A stretch of 64,000 nt of DNA from Prorocentrum cordatum (Eukaryota; Sar; Dinophyceae; Prorocentrales; Prorocentraceae): assembly GCA_963575745.1 (NCBI GenBank), contig CAUYUJ010022404.1, positions 71,001-135,000 of the forward strand, written 5' to 3'. Shown here one piece after another: positions 22,930 through 33,400 of this stretch. The position numbers and the translations under genes are program-made. Each line of letters starts with the position of its first letter. The stretch's first letter is position 1. The notes below the pieces were generated by a model. The model was not told where the DNA came from, ran no database searches, and saw only the letters and a program-made list of their open reading frames with translations.

Positions 22930-25700
22930 TCCCCCAACTGGCACAGCCCGCCGAACTCATACACCCGCATGAGCCTTGGGGCACTCCACTTCGTGCTGAA
23001 GGCACTGTGGCGGATCTGCGTACACGTCCAGCTAGTTCCCGCCAGCAAAGCGCTAAAGTGGGATAGCTCGAGATCAGAGTGTAACGTTCTCCAGTGACGA
23101 ATAACACATCTTTCCGTCAGTAGGGTCTGTCGAATGGCAACTGTGCTGCCAATGCTTCCTACATTTGTTGATGTCTCGTTTGTGGGACTAATGTATGACG
23201 CACTCAATTTTCACCATGGTATGTGGACGCTGTAATGTTGGCCAGCGCCCATAGCATTACAATGTGTTCGCTCAGTGGCTTTCATGCCCACGCGCTGGCA
23301 GGGGTACGCCTTCGCGCATGTAGTCTTCGCGGTTTGTGGTGGTGTTGGGACTTGGCTGTTACGCGTTGCAGTCCGCAACGCTCGCGCGCGCGTTTTGCTG
23401 AAGGCGATGAGTCGACTAAAGTGTCAGTGAGTTTACCGTAAGCTGACGGAGCAGAGTTGGCAGCTTCATGTTGCTACGTGGCGCCCCGCCCCCGGGGGGT
23501 GGCAGTCCTGGAAACCAGAGGTGCATACAGGCTGGCTGCAAGCTCAGCACTGAGTGCACTGCACACAGAAGGGCATCGCCTGCAGAGTGAGCAGAGACCG
23601 CGAACTCATCGCGAAAGTGGCAAGCATAGCCTTGCAAAAGACATGTCGCTCCCGCTCGAGATTTGCCCATCTTTCTACTCAGGACTTGTGCTCTTGCTCG
23701 CCGCCGAGAACTGGTCCTCCAGCAAACCCAGCGCTCCCTCCTTCGCCTCCTGCTCATCCGCCTGGCAACGCGGACTGTGGCGGCCAGCCAATTCCGTGAT
23801 AAGAGTACCGCTCCGCTGCGAACGACAAATTATGTGCCTGATAGTGCAGCAAACGACGGGCCCATTCTTGCAACTGCGTGGGGGCGATCAGAGTCCTGTA
23901 AGACACCCCAGTCGGCAGATAGACCAGGATTCAACGCAGTGGGAAGGGAGGGGTGGGAGGGGCAGGATGTCAGACGTGGTGCCACGCGCACCGAGCTTGC
24001 CCCTCCCCCCCTCATTCGCCATGTGCACCGGCAGACGGCCGCTTCGGGCCGCGTGGCCGCGGCGACGACCCCGGCGTGCGATCGGTCGAGGTGGAGCGCC
24101 CGAGGCGCCCCGGAATCGGCCGCCATCGAGCGGCCTGCGCTCTCGGAGGCCTGCGATCGCGCCAGCGATCCAGCGGTCCAGGCGGTGTCGGGGGCCGACG
24201 CCGCCGCCGCCGCGGCGCGAGCCCGCCGCGGCCCTCCGCTGCCCAGCTCTTCGGGAGCGGAAAAAGGACGTACCTGTGCACGAGTCCACGCTGGTTTCGA
24301 GAGCTCACCTGGCGCAAATGTTCGTACAAAGCGGCTGGTCTCACACGGATCGAGGGGCCGTGCTCATGTACATAGCTGGGCGCGCACGTCCTTTGTGGGC
24401 TCCCTAAGGCTCTCTCCCCCCCGCGCCGCGCGGCCCTTGGCGCCCAGGGTCCGACAACCCGCACCCATACCCATAGCCAGTCCTCCTCCCAACGACCCCC
24501 CTATGGGTATGGGTGTGTGTTGTTCGTTCGTCATCAGGGGCCGACGCCGTCGTCGCCGCGGCGCGAGCCCGCCGCGGCCCCTCGCTGCCCAGCTCTCTCT
24601 CCCCCCCGCGCTCTGCGCGGCCCCCCGGCGCCCAAGGCCGTGCTGTGCGCCCCGCCGGCGGCGGGGCGGCGCGCCCCGCCCGCGGGGCAGGCGCGGGGAG
24701 GCCGCGCGGAGGACAGGTGCAGGAGGGAAAGAAGCACACAGACACAATGAATCGTCGCTCCCCAGGAAAAGATGGGAAAATAATTATGGGAAGTGGGGGG
24801 GAGGAGAGAAGCCCAGAAAACATATGGGGAAATAGGGGGCATCTTGTTATTTGTGTGTCTTTACTTGTGTGCTTGTGGGCCCCTTCACAGGTGGGACCGG
24901 CTGGACGTGTACAGGGGCAAGGCCGGGGCCCGGGACGTCGCGGCGAACGGAGCAAAGGGTCGACTGGACGTAGGAGTGACCCTTCGCCGGAGTGACCTCT
25001 GGTGCGCGCTCACTGGGGTCTCCGATCGCCGCGCTCGTCGCGACATCAGCGCCTGGCGCCCTTGTGTTTGGCATCCTCGCGCCCCCCAAAAAGCCGCGCA
25101 CCAAAGGTCACTCTTACCCAGGGTCACTCTTGCGTGTAGCCGACAGGGGGGCTGCGAGGCAGGGCTCGAGCTAAACGGTGTTTTGGCAATCTCGTGGGCT
25201 GGTTTCGTTTTGGCTTCGTGTTGCAGCAAAGGTGGAACGAGGACAGAACTGGGGATGTCGAGAACAAAACGAACACGGAAAACACTGTTTAACTCGGACC
25301 CTGCTGCGAGGAGGGGGATTTTTTGGATTGGCTCCTCCCTGAAGCATGCGGCTTGTCGAGACTGAGTGGCGCTGCAGCTAGCAGAGTATTAGTCAGACTA
25401 ACAACTTCTGCACGGGCACCAAGGGAGCAAGGACATAAGTTCACCCCCCCGTATAGTATCCTCCCACCCTTAACTGGCACAGGTTCTTAAACCGTGGTGC
25501 GAGAAGGAGGGGGGAGGGAGGGGAGGCAGCACAGTACCCGCTGCCCACTTGCAGGTCGACGCCGTCTCCGAGATCCGGCATATGCTGCCGTGAGGGCGGC
25601 TCGCGGCCTCGGCCCTGGCGCCGCGGCCCCTTCCATCGGCGGCGCGCAAAATAGGGGGCCACGTGCGAACACTGCCCCTGCCCCCCACGATTTCAGAGGC
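22930..25700. other. Unassigned stretch with dispersed repeat A copy 2 at 24710-24895
   Basis: GC-rich, largely non-repetitive DNA without a recognisable gene. The only feature with support is the second copy of dispersed repeat A (24710-24895). A segment at 24175-24260 (GGGGCCGACGCC... GCGCGAGCCCGCCGCGGCCC) is repeated at 24536-24605. Confidence 0.5.
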
Positions 25701-25734
25701 CTGGCATAGCTCGGACGTGTGCATTTTTTTCTCG

Positions 25735-25832
25735 GCGAGGACCATCGAGGAGCATCCTTGATCATTTGGCGGAAAGACCACGCACGAAAACCGAAAAAAG
25801 CACAGGGAATGGACGTCCGAGCGATGGCCAGG
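25735..25832 (+). repeat. Dispersed repeat C, copy 2
   Basis: Second copy of the block at 12231-12335. It is preceded by GCTCGGACGTGTGCATTTTTT (25710-25731 region), which also occurs at 29070-29095 immediately before flank A of satellite module 2. Confidence 0.85.
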
Positions 25833-25897
25833 AGGGGGAGGGTGTGGTTCACTTCGCTCGGGAGCTCGCGAGCGAAGTGAACCCCGCCCTCCCCCTC
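25832..25897. repeat. Long hairpin, 29-bp arms
   Basis: Arms at 25832-25860 and 25869-25897 with an 8-nt loop. The inner 15 bp (GGTTCACTTCGCTCG / CGAGCGAAGTGAACC) pair perfectly; the outer 14 bp pair with two mismatches. It sits about 195 bp upstream of the terminal inverted repeat of the satellite-bearing element. Confidence 0.85.
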
Positions 25898-26091
25898 AGA
25901 AGTCGTGGGGGGTTAGGGGGTAGTGTCCGCACGTGGCCCCCTAGCAAGAGGCCGGGGGAGGAACGCGTGCCGATGCCGAGGCGCTTCCACGGCTTTCTGC
26001 TCTCCTGGGGCCCCCCAGAGGGGGGCCTTCGTCGCCACGGGGGCGGACTCGCCTCGGGGTCCTGGTCGGAAGGGCCCCCGGTAGAGTTAAG

Positions 26092-28274
26092 TCGGGTGTG
26101 TCCCCCTACAGGGGGATTTTCGACGAAAAATAAAAAGATACCCCAAAAATAATCAAAAATAGTAGAAAAATAGTCTGGGGACTTTTTTTTCTAGTATTTC
26201 CCAACCATCCTGTGGTGTTGGGTCCTCGTTTTGAAGAGACGTCGCCCCGCGTTCCTCCTTCCTCCTCCTTCCTCCTCCTCCCCTTCCTCCTCCCTCCTCC
26301 CCCTCTGGCACACCCCTCACACGTTTCGTGGCCCCATAGGGAGCTCCACCGAGGGCCCCAGTCATTCCGGCACACCCCTCACACGTTTCGTGGCCCCATA
26401 GGGAGCTCCACCGAAGGCCCCAGTGGCTGCGCCCGCATGCGGTTCCACCCCCCATTCTGGCACACCCCTCACACGTTTCGTGGCCCCATAGGGAGCTCCA
26501 CCGAAGGCCCCAGTGGCTGCGCCCGCATGCGGTTCCACCCCCCATTCTGGCACACCCCTCACACGTTTCGTGGCCCCATAGGGAGCTCCACCGAAGGCCC
26601 CAGTGGCTGCGCCCGCATGCGGTTCCACCCCCCATTCTGGCACACCCCTCACACGTTTCGTGGCCCCATAGGGAGCTCCACCGAAGGCCCCAGTGGCTGC
26701 GCCCGCATGCGGTTCCACCCCCCATTCTGGCACACCCCTCACACGTTTCGTGGCCCCATAGGGAGCTCCACCGAAGGCCCCAGTGGCTGCGCCCGCATGC
26801 GGTTCCACCCCCCATTCTGGCACACCCCTCACACGTTTCGTGGCCCCATAGGGAGCTCCACCGAAGGCCCCAGTGGCTGCGCCCGCATGCGGTTCCACCC
26901 CCCATTCTGGCACACCCCTCACACGTTTCGTGGCCCCATAGGGAGCTCCACCGAAGGCCCCAGTGGCTGCGCCCGCATGCGGTTCCACCCCCCATTCTGG
27001 CACACCCCTCACACGTTTCGTGGCCCCATAGGGAGCTCCACCGAAGGCCCCAGTGGCTGCGCCCGCATGCGGTTCCACCCCCCATTCTGGCACACCCCTC
27101 ACACGTTTCGTGGCCCCATAGGGAGCTCCACCGAAGGCCCCAGTGGCTGCGCCCGCATGCGGTTCCACCCCCCATTCTGGCACACCCCTCACACGTTTCG
27201 TGGCCCCATAGGGAGCTCCACCGAAGGCCCCAGTGGCTGCGCCCGCATGCGGTTCCACCCCCATTCTGGCACACCCCTCACACGTTTCGTGGCCCCATAG
27301 GGAGCGTGGCCATAGGGAGCTCGAAGGCCCCAGTGGCTGCGCCCGCATGCGGTTCACCCCCCATTCGGCACACCCCTCACACGTTTCGTGGCCCCATAGG
27401 GAGCTCCACCGAAGGCCCCAGTGGCTGCGCTCGCATGCGGTCCCCACCCCCCATTTCGGCACACCCCTCACACGCTTCGTGGCCCCATAGGGAGCTCCAC
27501 CGAAGGCCCCAGTGGCTGCGCTCGCATGCGGTTCCACCCCCCATTTTCGGCACACCCCTCACACGTTTCGTGGCCCCATAGGGAGCTCCACCGAACGCCG
27601 CAGTGGCTGCGCTCGCATGCGGTTCCACCCCCCATTTCGGCACACCCCTCACACGTTTCGTGGCTCCATAGGGAGCTCCACCGAAGGCCCCAGTGGCTGC
27701 GCTGGCATGCGGTTCCACACCCCATTCTGGCACACCCCTCGCACGTTTCGTGGCCCCATAGGGGGCTCCACCAAAGGTCCCAGTGGCACTGCCCGCTTGC
27801 GTCCGCCACCACCCAGCACAGCCCTTGTTCCCTGCGCTTCACCCACCCAGAACAGCGCTTCGTAGCCCTATAGGGAGCTCCACCAAAGGTCCCAGCGGCA
27901 CCGCCCGCATGCGTCCGCCACCACCCTGCCCAGCCCTTGCTCCCTGCCTGCGTTTCACCCACCCAGTACAGCGTTTCGTGGCCCCATAGGGAGCTCCACC
28001 GAAGGTCCCAGTGGCACCGCTCGCATGCGTCCGCCACCACGCTGACCGCGTCTCACCCACCCAGTACAGCGTTTCGTGGCCCCATAGGGAGCTCCACCGA
28101 AGGCCCCAGTGGCACCGCCCGCATGCGTCCGCCACCACCCAGCACAATTGCGGCATTCACAACTGCATATGGTTGGGTCCTTCGCCAGGCTAATTTTTGA
28201 TGTTTGTTGGAGCATTTTTGGGGTATCTTTTATGGTTCGTCGCACATCCCCCTGTAGGGGGGGGACACGCCCGA
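26092..28274. mobile_element. Terminal-inverted-repeat element carrying a 90-bp satellite array
   Basis: The left end TCGGGTGTGTCCCCCTACAG and following 55 bp (GGGGGATTTTCGACGAAAAA, AAAAGATACCCCAAAAAT, TCAAAAATAG) match the reverse complement of the right end (28274 back to about 28190: TCGGGCGTGTCCCC, CTACAGGGGGAT, AAAAGATACCCCAAAAAT, TCAAAAATTAG). The TIRs are about 75-90 bp. Inside, in order: flank A (26197-26255), a pyrimidine tract, the 90-bp satellite (26309-28140), flank B (28143-28196). No transposase frame is present, so it would be non-autonomous. The 139-bp element at 59456-59594 has the same termini. The target-site duplication is unclear (TTAA left, ATAA right if the ends start at G of GTCGGG). 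Confidence 0.75.
26309..28140 (+). repeat. 90-bp satellite, array 1
   Basis: The unit starts CACACCCCTCACACGTTTCG and ends CCACCCCCCATTCTGG. Ten consecutive units begin at 26371, 26461 and so on to 27181; nine read identical and the tenth lacks one C. After 27270 the units diverge by point changes and indels up to 28140. The sharp homogeneity step indicates recent local amplification. Because 90 is divisible by three and the unit lacks stops in several frames, frames of 360-400 codons run on both strands; I treat these as by-products. Confidence 0.97.
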
Positions 28275-29095
28275 CATAACGGCAGAGGTCCCAAGGGGGC
28301 GGGCGGCCCTTTTCGGAGGCGGATCGACCTCCTACCCTGACACGTCGCTTAAGGAGTTGGCCGTTTTCGGTTCGCGAGAGGGCGTCGCGGCCGTCATTTC
28401 TGCGGGTCCAGGTCAGTAAATTTCGGTCCCAGGCCGCTTTCATTGAGGGGAGGTTTGCTAGAGGGAGGTTTGTCCACCGCCGACTTCTGGAGGCTCCCCC
28501 ATTGAGAAGGCGGAGGGGACGCGAGCTTCGAGGCGACGCGCCACACGGGCGCTCGCCCTGAAGAGTCTCCGAGGGAGGCGTCTTTGAAGTGGCCGCTCCC
28601 GTCTGAGGTGCCTCGTGCCTTTTTGTGGATGGCCGCCCCTCTGCCTGCCACGCTTTGCGCGCCGCCTCCTCCCTCCTGCACCCTCCCCGCCCCCTCCCTT
28701 CCCCTTTTCCCGCTCTCCTTCCCTCCTCCCCCCCCCTTCCGCCCCTCCCCTTCCCCTTCCCCGCTCCTCCTCCTCCTGGCTCCGAGGAAAACCCTCCTCC
28801 CTCCCTCCGGCGGCGACCAGAAGCAGCAGCGCACGTTCGCGGGCCCAGGTTGCTGCTGAGTCGTCTTCCCTGTCTCGGTATCGTGGTGGACACGGGGAGA
28901 CCCAGGAGCATCTTGTATGGCCTTCTTGGTGCTGGGTCCCGCAGAGCGCGGCCCTCGTGGACATCGCCCCCTCGCGGAAACAGGGGCACGCTGCCGCCGA
29001 ACACGCGGCAAGGGGGGGCTCGAGGAGGTCAACGAGCCACTCCAGCCGCGCCCCCGTCCGCCTGTGGCTTGGCATCGCTCGGACGTGTGCATTTT
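28275..29095. other. Spacer between satellite modules, pyrimidine-rich, no supported gene
   Basis: Contains a CT/CCCTCC-rich tract at 28665-28810. Open frames run through from the neighbouring satellite but I see no protein pattern. Confidence 0.5.
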
Positions 29096-30390
29096 TTCCC
29101 AACCATCCTGTGGTGTTGGGCCCTCGTTTTGAAAAGACGTCGCCCCGCGTTCCTTCCTCCTCCTTCCTCCTCCTCCCCTTTCCCAACCATCCTGTGGTGT
29201 TGGGTCCTCGTTTTGAAGAGACGGTGCCCCGCGTTCCCGCCTCCTTCCTCCCTCCCTCCTTCCCCCTCCTCCCCCTCCCACACACATTCTGGCACACCCC
29301 TCACACGTTTCGTGGCCCCATAGGGAGCTCCACCGAAGGCCCCAGTGGCTGCGCCCGCATGCGGTTCCACCCCCCATTCTGGCACACCCCTCACACGTTT
29401 CGTGGCCCCATAGGGAGCTCCACCGAAGGCCCCAGTGGCTGCGCCCGCATGCGGTTCCACCCCCCATTCTGGCACACCCCTCACACGTTTCGTGGCCCCA
29501 TAGGGAGCTCCACCGAAGGCCCCAGTGGCTGCGCCCGCATGCGGTTCCACCCCCCCATTCTGGCACACCCCTCACACGTTTCGTGGCCCCATAGGGAGCT
29601 CCACCGAAGGCCCCAGTGGCTGCGCCCGCATGCGGTTCCACCCCCCATTGTGGCACACCCCTCACACGTTTCGTGGCCCCATAGGAAGCTCCACCGAAGG
29701 CCCCAATGGCTGCGCCCGCATGGGGTTCCACCCCCATTCTGGCACACGCCTCACACGTTTCGTGGCCCCATAGGGAGCTCCACCGAAGGCCCCAGTGGCT
29801 GCGCCCGCATGCGGTTCCACCCCCCATTTTGGCACACCCTTCACACGTTTCGTGGCCCCATAGGGAGCTCCACCGAAGGCCCCAGTGGCTGCGCCCGCAT
29901 GCGGTTCCACCCATTCTGGCATACCCCTCACACGTTTCGTGGCCCCATAGGGAGCTCCACCGAAGGCACCAGTGGCTGCGCCCGCATGCGGTTCCACCCC
30001 CCATTCTAGCACACCCCTCACACGTTTCGTGGCCCCATAGGGGGCTCCACCGAAGGCCGCAGTGGCTGCGCCCGCATGCGGTTCCACCCCCCATTCTGGC
30101 ATACCCCTCACACGTTTCGTGGCCCCATAGGGAGCTCCACCGAAGGCGCCAGTGGCTGCGCCCGCATGCGGTTCCACCCCCCCATTCTGGCACACCCCTA
30201 ACATGTTTCGTGGCTCCATAGGGAGCTCCACCGAGCGCTCCAGTGGCTGCGCTCGCATGCGGTTCCACCCCTCCATTTCGGCACGCCTCTCACTCGTTTC
30301 GTGGCCCGGGGGCGCCACCGAAGAATATATCCACAATTGCGGTATTCACAACTACGTATGGTTGGGTCTTTCGTCCGGCTTTTTTTTTGC
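29096..30390 (+). repeat. 90-bp satellite module, copy 2 (flank A, array, flank B)
   Basis: Flank A (CCCAACCATCCTGTGGTGTT then GTCCTCGTTTTGAAGAGACG) occurs twice in tandem at 29097-29150 and 29179-29240, followed by CCT-rich DNA. Then come about 11 satellite units (29289-30310) and flank B (ACAATTGCGGTATTCACAAC, TATGGTTGGGTC) to 30385. Units vary more than in array 1. The TCGGG termini of module 1 are not present at either side. Confidence 0.9.
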
Positions 30391-30394
30391 CCCC

Positions 30395-30610
30395 TGGTTC
30401 ACTACCAGGAAGGCCCACGAAGGAAATCAAATAGTAATCCTTCACAAAAAGGAATCCCTTTGTAATCCTCCATCCTTTGTAATCCGCAACAAAAGGAAAC
30501 AAGCTGTAATTCGCCACACAAGGATTCCCTTTGTAATGTGCTACAAAAATGAATCAATTTGTAGTCTGCTACAACAGAAATCATTATGTATTCCGCTACT
30601 TTGCGAAATT
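30395..30610. repeat. Short minisatellite, unit about 36 bp
   Basis: Five to six degenerate units built on GGAATCCCTTTGTAATCC-GC(T/A)ACAAAA. AT-richer than the surroundings. Confidence 0.65.
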
Positions 30611-30720
30611 CCTTTAGAGATGACGAAAAGAATAAGCCAAAGGAAAGCAAGCACATAATAAGTAATAAACCAACAACCGAGGTGGTACACACACGCGCAC
30701 ACGGTTTGGTCAACTTTACG

Positions 30721-30990
30721 GGGGGGGGGGGGGGGGGGGGGGGCTCGGGGACGGCGGGGCGGGGGCGGAGGAGAAGGCGCGGGGCAGGGGGGCGTAGAGG
30801 GAGCTCGGGGGCAGGGGGGGGGGGCGCAGGGGGGGGGCGGCGGGGGAACGCACGGTTGGAATAAAGGGAGGGGGGCCCAGGGAGAGCGGGGGGCGCGCGG
30901 GGGACAGGGCGCGGGGGCGCGGGGAGGGTGGGGGGGGGCTCAGGGGCAAGGAGAGGGGGGCGCAGGGGAGCAGCAGGCAGGGGGGGCGCA
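30721..30990. repeat. Poly-G run and G-rich tract
   Basis: A run of over 20 G at 30721-30743, then 250 bp of G-rich sequence with a duplicated GGGGGGCGCACGGT(T/C)GGAA(T)AAA segment (about 30844 and 30980). Strong G-quadruplex potential. Long homopolymers here make the base count unreliable. Confidence 0.8.
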
Positions 30991-30994
30991 CGGT

Positions 30995-33400
30995 CGGAAA
31001 TAAAGCAGTGCGAGATCAGACCGGTAGGTATGATGACCAGCACGTTAAACTCGACGTTCTCTTAAAGAAGGATCGCATGATGCTGCGTCCGACCTGCTGC
31101 GATTCAAGGAGGCGCGATGGCCAGGGCATCGCGGACAGATGCGACCCAACGCTGGTGGCAGTAGTTGACAGGTCATGGATCCAGCTCTTTGGATCAGTTG
31201 CTACCTTCATGGTGGACGATAGGCGGAATGCCACGAAGTACGTCGTAGAGGAGGAGGCGCATGGGGTCCAGTTAGACATGCGTGCTCCACGCCAGCGCGC
31301 TTGTTTCATAGAGCGACGTAGTGCAATGCTCCGACGCGGTGCGCGCCGCCGAGGACCAGCTGTTGTGCGAAGGCACCTCTGCCAATTTCGACTCCATGCT
31401 GTCCCGCGCAATCTTGGCGGGCAGCAGCTTTGCCCGCGTGGGAAGCGTTGCGCCATGCAACGTCGCCTTCGGCAGGCAGCCTTCCACTCTGCCATTGCTC
31501 GAAGCAGACGAGGGGGGCGAGGGCAACTGTGTCGCTGGAGCCAGAGCCGTTGCCGGCGGTGAAGTGCAGCCCCGCCGACTGTAGTGGCGCACCCGTGCTA
31601 TCGCCTTGCAATGTATGGTCGAGGCTACGCCGATCGCCCGCTCTAGCCGCGCCCTCTGGACACGCGCCACTTGGAGAGAGGCGCTTCAACAGTCAGACGT
31701 GTCAGGCTGGGCGGGGCTTGGGTGCTGTTTCCTCCGTGGGCCCGGTCAGGGGCAACGTGTCGGTCGTGTGCCGCAGCGCCGAGATGGTCTGCAGACTGCA
31801 GGATGCGCGAACCTTCTTCGGCGCCGTCTTCAACGGCATAGGCGCCGGCATGGCGCGAGCAGGCCTGGCCTGGGATCGCGCGGAGGACTTCCTAGAGCAC
31901 GTCTCGCCGGGCTCAGGAGCCAGGGCCTTCGGCCACTGGGAGGACGGGCAGGGCAAGCAGTTGACCGAGCAGGCTCGGCAACTCCCTGATGTCCTCGATG
32001 CTGTGCGCCACTACTCCCGCAGATGCTTCCAGTTGCCGGACGTTCGCGCTGCGCGTCTCGTGCGAGGTCAGGGATCAGTGGGCTTTTAGCGGGGCTGCGC
32101 CCGCAGTCGGGTCGTCTGGTGTTTCCCTCGGAACCCAGGCGATGTCCACCCCGCCTATTGCACTTGGGCGGCGTCAAGTTCGACGCCCGTAGCCTCATCG
32201 GCGAGCAGTGGGGGGACGCTCGCATCATCCGACTTGCCATGGGTGGCGAACGGCTACTGACAGCCGACGCTTGTCAGGGCCATGACGGGGCGCTTGATCA
32301 TTGCGTCATCGACATTCCCGAGGGCGCCGCAAGCGTCGCCAAGGGTGGTTCAACATCTGCCCTGTCGGTGATGCCCGAAGGCCGAGAGTGATTTTTCAGC
32401 CGCGCCCAAAGGGTGATGTTGGCAGCTCTGCAGGTGGTCGAAGTCGCTGAGGATTTGACTCAGGCTGGAGGGCCGCGACAGCCATAATATGGTTGCCATC
32501 GAGCACGTGGCCGCCAGCATAGGCAGCAGGCCGCGCGAGTGGCCCTGGCACCTGGGGACTCAGCACCAACGTCAGCACATCCACGCGCAGTGTTATTATA
32601 ATTTGGGCGGAGCCACTGCTGGCCGACAGCGCCAAGGGGGGGGGGCGGGGGCGAAGGGGGGGGGGCGCGTGGAGTTATGCTTGGGCCCAGGCGCGCGAGA
32701 AGCAGTTCCTGGCTGCCCCGAGGGGGATTATGTTACTGGCAGGCCCACCACAGCCGTGCTTGAGGTCTACGCTGCCGTAGAGACCGCAGTCGTCAAGCGC
32801 GACGCCGTTCTCCTGACGCAAGTGGAGGCGTCGAGGCTGACCAAGGAGGTGGCCGCCGCCATCGCCATCCTCGAGGAGTTCGCCATTGTTCCGAGCGACG
32901 CCCCCTCAGAGACGCTCGGAACGTCGTGGACTGCAGGCGCGTGTTCACATGGAAGCACTGGAAGGGGCCGGGCGGCAAGACCGTCGGGATCACCCGGCGC
33001 CGCATGGCGCAGAGGGTCTTCCACGACACGGGGCGCCGGAGCCCTGGGGGCTTCCGCCGGAGGGGCGAAGCGGGGGTCTCGGCGCATTCTGTTCTCAGAG
33101 GCGGCTTGTCGCCTGGACTGGATGCGCGTCTCCGTGGACGTCGAGAGTAGCTCTTGCAGGGCATGGCCTATGCCGAGATGCAGGAGCAGGGCGAAGCGCC
33201 AGGAGAGGAGAGCTTCACCCTGCCCCCCGGCAGCGCGGTAATCCTTTGGCGGGTTCCAGGATGCGAGTCCTACGATGAGCGGACCCGGTGCCTGCGCTGA
33301 ATCGAGCCGGGCACGGGCTACAAGGATGCGCCGAGTGCTTTCTGCACGAAGCTCGCCCGGGTCGCGCGCTCGCCCGAGTTGGGATTAAACGCGACATGTT
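30995..33400 (+). pseudogene. Ty1/copia-like polyprotein remnant: integrase then RT start
   Basis: Conserved blocks appear in order but in changing frames. The integrase core is about 31030-31450 (WIQLFGSVATFMVDD, IERRSAMLRR, then VAPCNVAFGRQP). Integrase C-terminal/linker follows at about 31500-32060 (SDVSGWAG, NVSVVCRSAEMVCRLQDA), then a connecting region at 32165-32391. RT starts at about 32750 (ETAVVKRDAVLLTQVEASRL, FTWKHWKGPGGK, SEAACRLDWMRVSVDV, EMQEQGEAPGEESFTLPPGS, GTGYKDAPSAFC). Integrase before RT is the copia order. Stops (31582-31584; TGA 33298-33300) and at least five frame changes show it is dead, or that the assembly has indels. The family match is from memory of dinoflagellate polyproteins. 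RT breaks off at about 33400, before its YxDD box. Confidence 0.65.

Noticed and set aside
26153-27555. 360-400-codon frames on both strands with a 30-residue repeat
   Set aside because: They follow exactly from a 90-bp satellite unit with no stop in several frames; every strand and frame looks equally open and no unique domain flanks them.
26309-28140. CRISPR array
   Set aside because: Units are contiguous 90-mers without unique spacers, and nothing in the window is prokaryotic.
28394-30268. 624-codon minus-strand frame
   Set aside because: Most of its length is satellite array 2 plus GC-rich spacer; no recognisable domain, and frames on the other strand are just as long.
32185-32391. Helicase motif (ADACQGHD) as a separate gene
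   Set aside because: It lies between integrase and RT blocks of the copia relic and fits the variable connecting region better than a stand-alone helicase; no other helicase motif is near.
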